Assembly: GCA_046330455.1 (NCBI GenBank)
Contig: JAXLSU010000002.1
Span: forward strand, 124,001 to 188,000
Reading direction: 5' to 3'
Source of the DNA: CAVQXR01 sp046330455
GTDB lineage: Bacteria; Actinomycetota; Thermoleophilia; Gaiellales; Gaiellaceae
Length of the DNA stretch: 64,000 nt
The translations under genes and the position numbers were made by a program. This document shows positions 41,527-49,930 of this stretch, piece by piece (the stretch's first letter is position 1; each line of letters opens with the position of its first letter). The notes under the pieces are model-generated. The model searched no databases. It worked only from the letters and a program-made list of their open reading frames with translations, and had not been told where the DNA came from.

Positions 41527-42732
41527 CTAGACGGCGGCCGCGAGGCACTCGTCGAGGAACGGCGTCGTCGTGAGAACCTCGACGCCCGTCTCCGAGACCA
41601 TGACGGTCTCCTCGAGCGCCGCCTGGATGTAGGTTCCCTCGCCCGTCATCTTGTGGAAGCGCGGCTCGAGCGTGAAGCACATGCCGGGCTCGAGCACGAC
41701 GTCGAGGTGGGCCGGGGCGCTGCCTGCCTTCATGCACACCGGTAGCTCGCAGCAGTTGAGCCCGATCCCGTGCCCAGTGTCGAAGCGATTCTCCATGTAC
41801 CCGAACGACAGCGCCGTCCGCCGCACGGCCGCGTCGACCTCCGAGATGTGGGCGCCGGGCTTCGTCGCCTCGATGCCCGCGTACATCGCCTCGTAGTTGA
41901 CGCGGTAGAGCTCCTTGAACTCGGGCGTCGGCTCGCCGACGAAGCCGGTGCGCATGCAGTCGCCGTTGTAGCCCTCGACGATCGGGCCCATGTCCATGAC
42001 GATCGCATCGCCTTCCTTCAGGGCTCGGTTCGTCGGGTAGAGCGCGCCCTCCGTCACCTCGCCCGAGGTGAGGAACGGGTAGAAGCCGTCGCCCTCGGAT
42101 CCGAGCTCGTACATGCGGCCCATGAACGCGCCGTAGACCTCGTACTCGGTGACGCCCGGCGCGAGCGCGTCGAGCCCGGCCTGCACGCCCTCGCTCGCGA
42201 CCCAGGCTGCCTTGCGCATCAGCTTGCGCTCCTCCTCGTTCTTCACGATCCGCTCGAAGAGCAGCGCCTCCTCGCCGTTCACGAGCTCGATCCCGGGCAG
42301 CGCCGCGCGCAGCGCCTCGAGGATCACCCAGGAGACGCGGTCGACGCCGACCTTGCCCTTCGTGACCCCGAGCGCAGCGAGCGTGTCCTTCACCCACGTC
42401 GCGTAACGCTCGTGGATGAGGCTCGCGTTGAACACCGAGTAGTGATCCCAGCCGGTCTGCTCCTTGAGCCAGGCGCCCTCGTTCGCCCAGTGGGGCCCCG
42501 GAGCGACGTGGAGCCCGCAGTCGAGCGAGCGGACGGCACCCTCCTTCGTGATGATCGCGAGCGAGTTCGGCTCCCACCCGTACACGAAGAACCGCCGCAC
42601 GTCGGCGATGTACTGGACGTTGTCGTGCTGGGTCGCAAGCAGGGCGTCGACGCCGAGCCGCTCGCAGACGCGGAGCGCCCCCTCCTGCCGGAGCTGGATC
42701 AGCCGCTCGTGGTTGACCTCACCGTCCGCCAT
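41527..42732 (-). CDS. M24 family metallopeptidase (Xaa-Pro peptidase/creatinase fold)
   Basis: 401 residues from an ATG behind AGGAAGGATG. The N-terminal creatinase domain contains LLATQHDNVQYIADVRRFFV. The pita-bread catalytic domain has the full metal set: two Asp in IVMDMGPIVEGYNGDCMRTG, His in FDTGHGIGLNCCE, Glu in FTLEPRF and Glu in ALEETVMVSETG. It would cleave X-Pro peptides or, like creatinase, a non-peptide C-N bond. It sits 15 bases after the M28 gene in one operon, so the two probably act in series. Confidence 0.92.
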   Translation of the reverse strand: MADGEVNHERLIQLRQEGALRVCERLGVDALLATQHDNVQYIADVRRFFVYGWEPNSLAIITKEGAVRSLDCGLHVAPGPHWANEGAWLKEQTGWDHYSVFNASLIHERYATWVKDTLAALGVTKGKVGVDRVSWVILEALRAALPGIELVNGEEALLFERIVKNEEERKLMRKAAWVASEGVQAGLDALAPGVTEYEVYGAFMGRMYELGSEGDGFYPFLTSGEVTEGALYPTNRALKEGDAIVMDMGPIVEGYNGDCMRTGFVGEPTPEFKELYRVNYEAMYAGIEATKPGAHISEVDAAVRRTALSFGYMENRFDTGHGIGLNCCELPVCMKAGSAPAHLDVVLEPGMCFTLEPRFHKMTGEGTYIQAALEETVMVSETGVEVLTTTPFLDECLAAAV

Positions 42733-42747
42733 GCATCCTTCCTTTCG

Positions 42748-44037
42748 TCAGACCTCGCGTGGCAGCGCGCCGTCTTCCGCCATGCGCCAGAGCGCGATCG
42801 CGGTGATGTCGGCGACGGCCTTGAGCGAGTTGCCGTCGAGGTTGTCGACCGTGTCGTAGTTGGAGTGATAGTAGAAGTCGTCGGGCTTCCAGAACCATGC
42901 TGCCGGCACGCCTGCCTGGATGAACCTGCCGGACTCGGCGACGCCCCAGGGAGCCGTCATCCGGCCGACCTCGTATCCGAGCCCATCCGCCACGTCCTCG
43001 AGCAGGCCCATCAGCCACTCGGTGTGCGGGATCGGGTCGGTGTCCGGCCAGAGCCCGAGCTCGACCAGCTTCAGCTTGCCGCCGACGCCGAACATGTCGA
43101 GGTCGACGGCCGCCCGCACGTCGCCGAGGCTGCCCTCGGCCCGGCGCGACTCGATGTACGCGGCGACGCCGGGCGTCGTGCCTTCCTCGGCGGTCGTGCA
43201 GAGGAACTCGATCGACCGTCGCGGGCGCATCGCCGCCATCGCCCCTGCGATCTCGAGCATCGTCCCGAAGCCGCTCCCGTTGTCGTTCGCGCCCGGGTAC
43301 AGGCCATGGTCTCGGTGGGCGAGGACGACGATGGCCTCGCCGGGCCATTCGCTTCCCCTGAGCACCCCGCTGACGTTCGAGCTCTCGACATCGCCCATCT
43401 CGCTGACGACGGCGAGCTCGGCCCCGGCGTTCCCGGAGCCGATCGCGTGCATCAGGATCGCGCCGTCGATCGCCGAGATGCAGACGACCGGAAGCTGCTC
43501 GTCGAGGAACCGCCGCGAGAGCTCGCCGTTCCCGGCCTCCATCGACATGCGGTACGGCCACGGGAGCGGATGGATGACGACCATTCCGACCGCACCGCGC
43601 CGGGCGGCCTCGGCCGCGAAGGTCCCGAGCCAGAAGCGCGAGTAGCCGAGCCCGACCTCCTGCATGACGACGATCTTCCCGCGGACGTCGAGGCCCTCGT
43701 AGTCGGCCGCCTCACCGCCCCCGACGAACACGAGCTCGCCGGTGACGCCGCCAGCCGCAGTGGCGGGCGAAAAGTACGGCGGGATCGCGTCGAGCCGCGT
43801 GCCCGTGCCGAGGAGCGTCAGGCTCGCGGACTCGTGCCCGTAGCCGAGCGTCGTGAACGGGCGGTCGACGACCTCGAGGCCCAGCTCCGCGAACCGGTCG
43901 CGGACGGCCTGGGCGGCGAGCCGATCTCCCTGCGCTCCTACGAACCGGTCGCCGACCGTGACGAGCTTCTCGACGTGAGCGACCGCCCGTGCGCCGCTGA
44001 TCCGGCCACGCAGCTCCTGTTCGACGGCAGAGAGCAC
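42748..44037 (-). CDS. M28 family metallopeptidase with PA-like insert
   Basis: 429 residues from a GTG at 44037. That start is favoured because a TTGACG/TACGAT promoter lies just upstream with the -10 box seven bases before the GTG; an upstream TTG at 44073 is the -35 box itself. Zinc ligands of M28: HRDHGLYPGANDNGSG (His, Asp), TAEEGTTPG (Glu pair), VDLDMFGVGG (Asp) and YYHSNYDTVDNLD (His). A PA-like domain precedes them (GELVFVGGGEAADYEGLDVR). No signal peptide is evident, so it is probably cytoplasmic. First gene of the seven-gene operon to 37964. Confidence 0.9.
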   Translation of the reverse strand: MLSAVEQELRGRISGARAVAHVEKLVTVGDRFVGAQGDRLAAQAVRDRFAELGLEVVDRPFTTLGYGHESASLTLLGTGTRLDAIPPYFSPATAAGGVTGELVFVGGGEAADYEGLDVRGKIVVMQEVGLGYSRFWLGTFAAEAARRGAVGMVVIHPLPWPYRMSMEAGNGELSRRFLDEQLPVVCISAIDGAILMHAIGSGNAGAELAVVSEMGDVESSNVSGVLRGSEWPGEAIVVLAHRDHGLYPGANDNGSGFGTMLEIAGAMAAMRPRRSIEFLCTTAEEGTTPGVAAYIESRRAEGSLGDVRAAVDLDMFGVGGKLKLVELGLWPDTDPIPHTEWLMGLLEDVADGLGYEVGRMTAPWGVAESGRFIQAGVPAAWFWKPDDFYYHSNYDTVDNLDGNSLKAVADITAIALWRMAEDGALPREV

Positions 44038-44044
44038 CGGCGCG

Positions 44045-44073
44045 ATCGTATGGTGTACCGGGAGCGACGTCAA
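44045..44073 (-). promoter_or_regulatory. Promoter of the M28-OrtAB operon
   Basis: Minus-strand TTGACG (44073-44068), 17-base spacer and TACGAT (44050-44045), followed by seven bases to the GTG at 44037. Predicted transcription begins at the start codon. Confidence 0.7.
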
Positions 44074-44100
44074 GTGACACTGACGCGATTTGATGTCACT
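44073..44100. promoter_or_regulatory. Inverted repeat covering both divergent -35 regions
   Basis: AGTGACA (44073-44079) and TGTCACT (44094-44100) are perfect 7-base arms separated by 14 bases, about two helical turns centre to centre. The left arm touches the M28 -35 box and the right arm overlaps the amidase -35 box, so one dimeric regulator could control both directions. Confidence 0.6.
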
Positions 44101-44118
44101 AACCAGCCGATGTAGCGT
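44090..44118 (+). promoter_or_regulatory. Promoter of the amidase gene
   Basis: Plus-strand TTGATG (44090-44095), 17 bases and TAGCGT (44113-44118). The message would have a leader of about 20 bases with AGGAG seven bases before the GTG at 44147. Confidence 0.55.
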
Positions 44119-44146
44119 TGCGCCAGCGACCCGAAGGAGCGAACCC

Positions 44147-45580
44147 GTGGATTCGACCGACCTCTGCTACCTGCCTGCCACGGAGCTGACGGGCATGATC
44201 GCCGGCCGGGAGCTGTCAGCCGTCGAGGTGCTCGACGCCGTGCTCGACCGCCTCGATCGTGTCGACCCGAAGCTCAACGCCTTCTGTGTCGTGCTCGAGG
44301 ACGAGGCGAGGGCCTCGGCGCGCGCCGCCGACGAGGCGGTCGCGCGGGGCGACGAGCTCGGGCCGCTCCACGGGGTGCCGTTCTCGCTCAAGGACCTGAC
44401 GCCGACGCAGGGTGTTCGCACGACACTGGGCTCGAAGGCGTTCGCGAACAACATCCCCGATCGCAACGCCGTGTTCGTCGATCGGCTCCTCGCCGCCGGC
44501 GGCATCTTCTTCGGGAAGACGACGACGCCCGAGCTCGGGAACAAGGCGCTGTGTGACGGCCCGCTGTTCGGCGAGACGAACAACCCGTGGAAGCTCACGC
44601 ACGTCTCCGGCGGCTCGTCCGGCGGGGCCGCTGCGGCCGTCGCGTCCGGAGTCGGCCCGATCGCGGAGGGGAGCGACGCCGGCGGCTCGATCCGGGTCCC
44701 CGCGAGCTGTTGCGGGGTTGTCGGCCTCAAGCCGTCGTACGGCAGGATCCCCTACTACCCGGGCTTCAGCCCGTTCGAGACGCTGATCCACTACGGCCCG
44801 ATCACCCGTACCGTCGGCGACTGCGCGCTGATGCTCCAGGCGATGTCCGGGCCCCATCCGCGTGACGTCTACTCGATCGAGGACACGAGCTTCGACTTCC
44901 CGGCCGCCGTCCGCGAGCCGGACCTCCGCGGGCTGAGGATCGGCTACTCCCGCACGTTCGGCTTCAACCCGGTCGAGCCGGAGGTCGTCGAGCACACCGA
45001 TCGGGCTGCGGCGGCGTTCGCCGAGCTCGGCGCCGAGGTGATCGAGCGCGATCCCGACGTACCCGACCCGCGCGAGGCCGAGATCACGTTCTGGCGCGTG
45101 CTCGCGGGGACGCTCGCCAACGACCTCGTGCTGCCTGCGCTCTCGTCACCCGACGAGCTCGACGTGCACCTTCGGGAGCTCTGGGAGGCGAGCAAGTCGA
45201 TCTCGGCCCTGGATCTGTACCGCGTCAACCCGCTGTTTCGCGGCGAGTTCTACTGGCGGATGTGCGACTACTTCGACGAGTTCGACCTGCTGCTCACGCC
45301 GACGCTCGCGGTCGTGCCGTTTCCCCATCCGGGTGGCCCGGCCGGCCCGGCGGAGGTGAACGGCGAGCCGATCGAGCGCTTCGCCGGCTGGCACCTCACC
45401 TATCCGTTCAATCTCACGGGCCAGCCGGCGATCACCGTGCCCTGCGGGTTCTCGGCCGAGGGCCTCCCGATCGGGCTCCAGATCGCGGGCCCGCGCCACG
45501 CCGACGCCGCCGTCCTTCGTGCCGCCGCGGCGTACGAGCAGGCCGCGCCCTGGGCCCAGCATCGCCCGCCGGTGGGCTGA
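44147..45580 (+). CDS. Amidase signature family enzyme
   Basis: 477 residues; the GTG at 44147 has AGGAG seven bases upstream. Ser-cisSer-Lys triad: Lys in VPFSLKDLTPT, cis-Ser and nucleophile Ser in VSGGSSGGAAAAVASGVGPIAEGSDAGGS read in two parts. Cytoplasmic hydrolysis of a carboxamide to acid and ammonia is the reaction; the subfamily also includes GatA and carbamoyl hydrolases, but no gatB/gatC is nearby. It is divergent from the M28 operon with a shared operator, and convergent with a second amidase. Confidence 0.92.
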   Translation: MDSTDLCYLPATELTGMIAGRELSAVEVLDAVLDRLDRVDPKLNAFCVVLEDEARASARAADEAVARGDELGPLHGVPFSLKDLTPTQGVRTTLGSKAFANNIPDRNAVFVDRLLAAGGIFFGKTTTPELGNKALCDGPLFGETNNPWKLTHVSGGSSGGAAAAVASGVGPIAEGSDAGGSIRVPASCCGVVGLKPSYGRIPYYPGFSPFETLIHYGPITRTVGDCALMLQAMSGPHPRDVYSIEDTSFDFPAAVREPDLRGLRIGYSRTFGFNPVEPEVVEHTDRAAAAFAELGAEVIERDPDVPDPREAEITFWRVLAGTLANDLVLPALSSPDELDVHLRELWEASKSISALDLYRVNPLFRGEFYWRMCDYFDEFDLLLTPTLAVVPFPHPGGPAGPAEVNGEPIERFAGWHLTYPFNLTGQPAITVPCGFSAEGLPIGLQIAGPRHADAAVLRAAAAYEQAAPWAQHRPPVG

Positions 45581-45657
45581 GGGAAGATGTCCGGGCAGGA
45601 CGAGATCCCGCCCCTACGGCCCACCCTGTGGGGCCGGATCTCATCCGGCCCGGTCTC
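45581..45657. repeat. Hairpin repeat between convergent amidase genes (family B)
   Basis: Contains GAGATCCCGCCCCTACGG and the stem GGGCCGGAT-CTC-ATCCGGCCC (45631-45651), a perfect 9-bp hairpin with a triloop. It matches the 59.5-59.7 kb copies except that one G-C pair is exchanged for C-G on both arms, keeping the stem. Likely terminator for both amidase genes. Confidence 0.8.
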
Positions 45658-47073
45658 TCAGCGCTCCGGCGGTCGCACGTACGGGCCGATCCCGTCCTCG
45701 ATCGCCTGGCACGCGGCGAGCACCCGCTCGTCCTCCCACGGCCGCCCGACGACCTGGACGCCGATCGGCAGGCCCTCGCTCGACAGCGTCACGGGCACGC
45801 AGGCGGCCGGGAAGCCGAAGACGTTCCAGACCTGGCTGACCGAGAACGCCTCGAGCCACTCGACGCGGCCCGTCGGAAGCTCGAAGCTCCGCTGCCCGTG
45901 CCGGACGGCCGTGACCGAGGCCGGAGGCCCGAGCAGCAGCGGGTAGTCGTCCATGAAGCGCAGGAGCTCTGTCCTCGCCGTGTCCCGGGCGTTCCAGTCT
46001 CCCACGTACTCGAGCAGCCCGGGACCCGAGAAGTCGTCGCGGATGAACGCGCCCACGTAGCGATGGAATCGGGTCGGATCTCCCTCCGAGAACGCGCCGA
46101 GGAGCACGGCGATCACCTTGTCGAGCACGCGGTACCAGTGCCCGTGCCAGTCGGCCGAGCCGGGGATCTCGACCTCCTCGACCACGAGCCCCGCCGACTC
46201 GAGCAGGCGTCCCGCGGTGCGTGCCGCGGCAACGATCTCCGGGTCGACCGGGTTCACTCCGTCCCCCACGTACAGCGCGACCCTCTGGCCCGCGAGGTCG
46301 GCGAGTGAGACCGCCGGCGGCGTGACGAACGGAGTCGAGCCGGGGTCCTCACGGTCATAGCCGGAGAGGACGGAGAGCGCGAGCGAGAGATCCTCGACGC
46401 GGCGCGCCAGCGGGCCCACACACGCCGTCTGGGCGATGATGTTCGCGGGCGGAGGCAGGTGCCCGGTGAGCGGGATGCGGGTCGCGGTCGCCTTCAGCCC
46501 GGCGATGCCGCTGAAGTGCGCGGGCACCCGGATCGAGCCACCGCCGTCACTGCCGAGCCCGATCGGCGAGAGTCCCGCGGAGATCGCCGCGGCCTCGCCC
46601 CCGCTCGAGCCACCCGGTGTGTGCTCCGGGCTCCACGCGCTGTTCGCGCGCCCGTAGACATCGCTGTCGGTCTCCCAGGCAGCGAGCTGGTCGGGAACGT
46701 TCGTCTTCCCGAGCAGGATCGCGCCGGCGCCGCGCAGGCGCGCGACCGCGGTCGCGTCGAGGTCGGGCACGACGTCGATGGCGGTCGAGCCGACGGTCGT
46801 GCGATCGCCGGCCGAGAGGATCGACTCCTTGCACGAGAACGGCACGCCGTGCAGCGCCCCGAGCTCCCCGCCGCGCCTGACGGCTTCCTCGGCCTCACGG
46901 GCCTCTGCTCTCGCCCGATCGACGCGCAGTACGACGAACGCGTTCAGGTCGGGGTTGCGCGCCTCGATCCGTTCGAGGCATGCCTCGACGAGCTCGACGG
47001 GCGAGACGGCCCGATCGCGGACGAGCCGCGCCTGCTCGCTGGCGCTCGCGTAGAGGAGATCCAGATCGGTCAC
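45658..47073 (-). CDS. Amidase signature family enzyme
   Basis: 471 residues from a GTG at 47073 overlapping the M20 stop (GTGA). Lys in VPFSCKESIL, and the Ser cluster in TPGGSSGGEAAAISAGLSPI with GSDGGGSIRVPA. Only distantly related to the amidase at 44147. It is the last gene of the Liv operon and would release ammonia from an amide, possibly the last hydrolytic step for the imported compound. The C-terminal part ends EDGIGPYVRPPER. Confidence 0.92.
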   Translation of the reverse strand: MTDLDLLYASASEQARLVRDRAVSPVELVEACLERIEARNPDLNAFVVLRVDRARAEAREAEEAVRRGGELGALHGVPFSCKESILSAGDRTTVGSTAIDVVPDLDATAVARLRGAGAILLGKTNVPDQLAAWETDSDVYGRANSAWSPEHTPGGSSGGEAAAISAGLSPIGLGSDGGGSIRVPAHFSGIAGLKATATRIPLTGHLPPPANIIAQTACVGPLARRVEDLSLALSVLSGYDREDPGSTPFVTPPAVSLADLAGQRVALYVGDGVNPVDPEIVAAARTAGRLLESAGLVVEEVEIPGSADWHGHWYRVLDKVIAVLLGAFSEGDPTRFHRYVGAFIRDDFSGPGLLEYVGDWNARDTARTELLRFMDDYPLLLGPPASVTAVRHGQRSFELPTGRVEWLEAFSVSQVWNVFGFPAACVPVTLSSEGLPIGVQVVGRPWEDERVLAACQAIEDGIGPYVRPPER

Positions 47074-48401
47074 GACGCCACCCCGCACCACTCCATCGCG
47101 AGCACAGCGTACGTCTTGCACGCCGTCATCAGCTCGTCGATCAGCACGTACTCGTCGTCGGCGTGGGCAACGCGCAGGTCGCCGGGGCCGTAGGAGATCG
47201 CCGTGACTCCGCCGAGATTGAGGAACGACACGTCCTCGACCGCCGCGAACCCGTGCGTCTCCGGCCGCCCCGCAAACCGCGTCCCGGCGGCCGCGAGCTC
47301 GTGGGCGTCACCGACGGCACGGCAGATCGGATGGTCGGGGTCGACCGAGAACGCCGGCCACGTCAGCTTCCACTCGATCACCGGTAGGTGCTCGCGCAGC
47401 CAGGAGTCGGTCTGCGCGTACCGGTGGACGTGCTCCTCGATCTCCCGCTTCACGTCCTCGGGGTCCTCGTCGGGGTGGTACCAGACGCAGTACTCGATCG
47501 TCGTGAAGTCGGAGACGAAGAACGGGACGAGCACGCTGCGAGGCCCACCGTTGATCACCCCGGGGTGAATCGTGAAGTGGCCCGGCGGGAACAGCGGATG
47601 CCGCTTCGTCTGCCCCCACTCGTCCTCGAGCCTGCGGATCGCCTGGAAGACGTCGATGCCCTTGTCGATCGCGTTGACGCCGACCGCGGGGCCGAGGCCG
47701 CCCGCCCGGAACGTCTGGGCGCGCATCGCGGCGTGGGTCGCCTTGCCGGTCACCGTCACGGAGAACCAGAGCAGGCCCGGGCTTGCCGGGATGATCGCGA
47801 GCGGTGCGGGTGGCGAGCTCGGCTCGGAGACGACGGCGGCGTCCGCCGTGTAGCCGCGCTTCACGGTGGCGGTGACGCCGCACTCGTGATCCATCACCTC
47901 CTCGCCGACGACCGACTCGAGCGTCAGATCGCCCTGGAGCCGGACGCCACACTCGGCGAGCGCGCGGGCTGCGAAGGCCTGGGCGACGATCCCCGACTTC
48001 ATGTCCGTTGCCCCGCGCCCCCAGACCCGGTCGGCGTCGATCTTCCCGGAAAAGGGGTGGCCGCTCGTCCAGTTGGCCGGGTCGCCGATCGGGACGACGT
48101 CGACGTGCCCGTTGTAGATGAGCGACCGCCCGCCACCGGCGCCGCGGATCACCCCGACGGCGTTCTCACGGCCGGGCTCGACCGCGAAGAGGTCGACCTC
48201 GGCGCCGAGGCCCCGGTAGAGCCCGCCCATGAGCTTCGAGACCTCGCCCTCGCCCCCGACGACCCGGTCGTAGTCCTGCCCCGGGTACTTCGGGTTCACG
48301 CTCTCGATCTGCACCGCCTCGCTCAGCGTCTCGAGGAGCTCTCCCTGGAGCCCGTCGATCACCGCGAGCACGCGGTCGCAGAGGCCGCGGTCAACCGTCA
48401 T
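47070..48401 (-). CDS. M20 family metallohydrolase
   Basis: 443 residues, ATG start, overlapping the enolase-superfamily gene by 11 bases. M20 motifs are YNGHVDVVPIGD, VWGRGATDMKSGI and VVGEEVMDHE; the protein ends LAMEWCGVAS, sharing the WCGV ending and YGPGDLRVAHADDEYV with the tandem M20 pair at 2107-4831. It thus belongs to the same local subfamily, placed in a second operon. It should hydrolyse an N-acyl or peptide bond of the compound brought in by the Liv transporter. Confidence 0.93.
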   Translation of the reverse strand: MTVDRGLCDRVLAVIDGLQGELLETLSEAVQIESVNPKYPGQDYDRVVGGEGEVSKLMGGLYRGLGAEVDLFAVEPGRENAVGVIRGAGGGRSLIYNGHVDVVPIGDPANWTSGHPFSGKIDADRVWGRGATDMKSGIVAQAFAARALAECGVRLQGDLTLESVVGEEVMDHECGVTATVKRGYTADAAVVSEPSSPPAPLAIIPASPGLLWFSVTVTGKATHAAMRAQTFRAGGLGPAVGVNAIDKGIDVFQAIRRLEDEWGQTKRHPLFPPGHFTIHPGVINGGPRSVLVPFFVSDFTTIEYCVWYHPDEDPEDVKREIEEHVHRYAQTDSWLREHLPVIEWKLTWPAFSVDPDHPICRAVGDAHELAAAGTRFAGRPETHGFAAVEDVSFLNLGGVTAISYGPGDLRVAHADDEYVLIDELMTACKTYAVLAMEWCGVAS

Positions 48402-49896
48402 CTCTCAGCCTCCTTCTCGTTCCGTTCTCCACCTGGTTCCTTCTCCCGGTCGTGCCTGACCGGAGGGCGGCGACGACCGAGGCGGCGCCCGGCAAGTCGT
48501 CCTCGAAGTCGCAACGCCAGCCGACGCCGAACGGCGCCGCCGCCACGCTGTCCAGCGCGATCTGCCCCCCGGCGATCCTCAACACGGCCCGTCCGTCGGG
48601 GTGGTGCGTGAAGAGATCGGGATGGCGCCGGACCGTCTCTGCCTCCACCCGCGCCGGCAGCCCCGACAGGCCACGCAGGTAGTGGTACCCGTTCCGCTCG
48701 GGCTCGTCGATACCGAGCGTCGCGATCGCTGCGAGGTCGGCGGGCAGGCCGACCGGGCCGATCGTCGACAGGTCCTCGGCGCTGTACAGAAACGTCCGCC
48801 CGGGGCGCTCCCTCCTCAGCTGCTCGAGGCGGCACGCATTCCCGATCCCCTTGAAGACGCCCTTCGAGCTCTTGAACGCCCCACCGTCGTACCCGGCGGT
48901 GAGCGCCCGCGCGACGGAGTCGAGCGCATCGTCCGACTCGTCGATGAGCAGGCGCGGCCGCCCGGGCCAGGCGGCCAGGCCGGCGGCGGTGTCCCCGCCG
49001 AGGGCGAGGTGCCGGGGGAGCGGCTGCTCGACGTAGTCGATCCTCCCGGCGAGGGCGGCCGTGCGCCGATCGGCCACGAGGCTCTCCCAGAGCTCCCGTA
49101 GCTCCTCGACGTCGGCGAGCTGCTCGTTGCCGTCGAGCGTGACCCGAAAGCTGCCGCCCGTTTCCCGCGTGAGCACCGAGCCGATCCGCTCGAGACGGTC
49201 GAGATTCGCTTTCGAGTCGGCGCCGATCTTTACCTTGAACCGCCGCAGCCCGTAGCGGCGGATGCACGCCTCGAGCGTCGCGGGCAGGCCATCGTCGGGA
49301 TCGGCCGCGAGCTCGCTCTCGACGAGAGTATCGGCGAGCCCCACCGTGTGGCGAACGCGGATCCGGGTCGACGGGCGGGCCGGCAGGAGCTCGCTCGGGG
49401 CCCTGCCTGCGAGCTCGGGATGGAGAGCCTCGAGCCGGACCCCGAGCTCGTTGCGCCTCACCGCCTGCGCGAACGGGAGCCCCTTGACGCGGCAGAACGC
49501 GTCGATCGTCACCCGCTCGATGAGGGAAACGCCGAATCCGGAGAGGAGCGGCGGGCGCGCCGTCTCGCTCTCGACCACTGCCGCGCGGTAGGCGGCATGC
49601 CAGAGGTCGAACACGGTCGGGCAGGGCCCGCACGCCACCGCTGCCGCGCAGGCATCCTCGATCACGGCGACCATCTCGGCGGCATCCTCGCGATAGGAGG
49701 TGTCCGGGTCCTTCGTGAACCACTTCGGCGCCAGGTTGTCGGCGGCGACTCCGACCTCGCGCACACCGTCGACCTCCACGGTGGCGAACAGGACGACATG
49801 CACTAGCTCGGTCATCTCGACGATGCCGAAGCGAAACGGCAACCGTGTGCCGACGAGCGCACCGCGCAGGCGCGTATCCAGCACCCGGACGCTCAC
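48391..49896 (-). CDS. Enolase superfamily enzyme (MLE/AEE-like)
   Basis: 501 residues, GTG start; about a hundred residues longer than usual mandelate racemase or muconate cycloisomerase enzymes. The barrel residues are in order: Lys-x-Lys in RRFKVKIGAD, Asp in VTLDGNEQL, Glu in DYVEQPLPR, Asp-Glu in LLIDESDDAL and Lys in AFKSSKGVFK. This Lys/Lys layout is that of epimerases and cycloisomerases acting on the alpha-carbon of a carboxylate, including dipeptide epimerases. Next to M20 and amidase genes an epimerase for an amino-acid derivative is likely. Confidence 0.88.
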   Translation of the reverse strand: MSVRVLDTRLRGALVGTRLPFRFGIVEMTELVHVVLFATVEVDGVREVGVAADNLAPKWFTKDPDTSYREDAAEMVAVIEDACAAAVACGPCPTVFDLWHAAYRAAVVESETARPPLLSGFGVSLIERVTIDAFCRVKGLPFAQAVRRNELGVRLEALHPELAGRAPSELLPARPSTRIRVRHTVGLADTLVESELAADPDDGLPATLEACIRRYGLRRFKVKIGADSKANLDRLERIGSVLTRETGGSFRVTLDGNEQLADVEELRELWESLVADRRTAALAGRIDYVEQPLPRHLALGGDTAAGLAAWPGRPRLLIDESDDALDSVARALTAGYDGGAFKSSKGVFKGIGNACRLEQLRRERPGRTFLYSAEDLSTIGPVGLPADLAAIATLGIDEPERNGYHYLRGLSGLPARVEAETVRRHPDLFTHHPDGRAVLRIAGGQIALDSVAAAPFGVGWRCDFEDDLPGAASVVAALRSGTTGRRNQVENGTRRRLRDDG

Positions 49897-49930
49897 GCGC
49901 CGGCTCGTTCCACCGGCCGGCAGCTGCCCG

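Noticed and set aside
44071..44073. TTG as start codon of the M28 gene
   Set aside because: This TTG is part of the TTGACG -35 box of a well-spaced promoter whose -10 box directly precedes the GTG at 44037.
41770..44115. Very long open frame on the plus strand (about 780 codons)
   Set aside because: It lies antisense to the M24 and M28 genes, is rich in Arg/Asp/Val with no recognisable motif, and reflects the high GC content.
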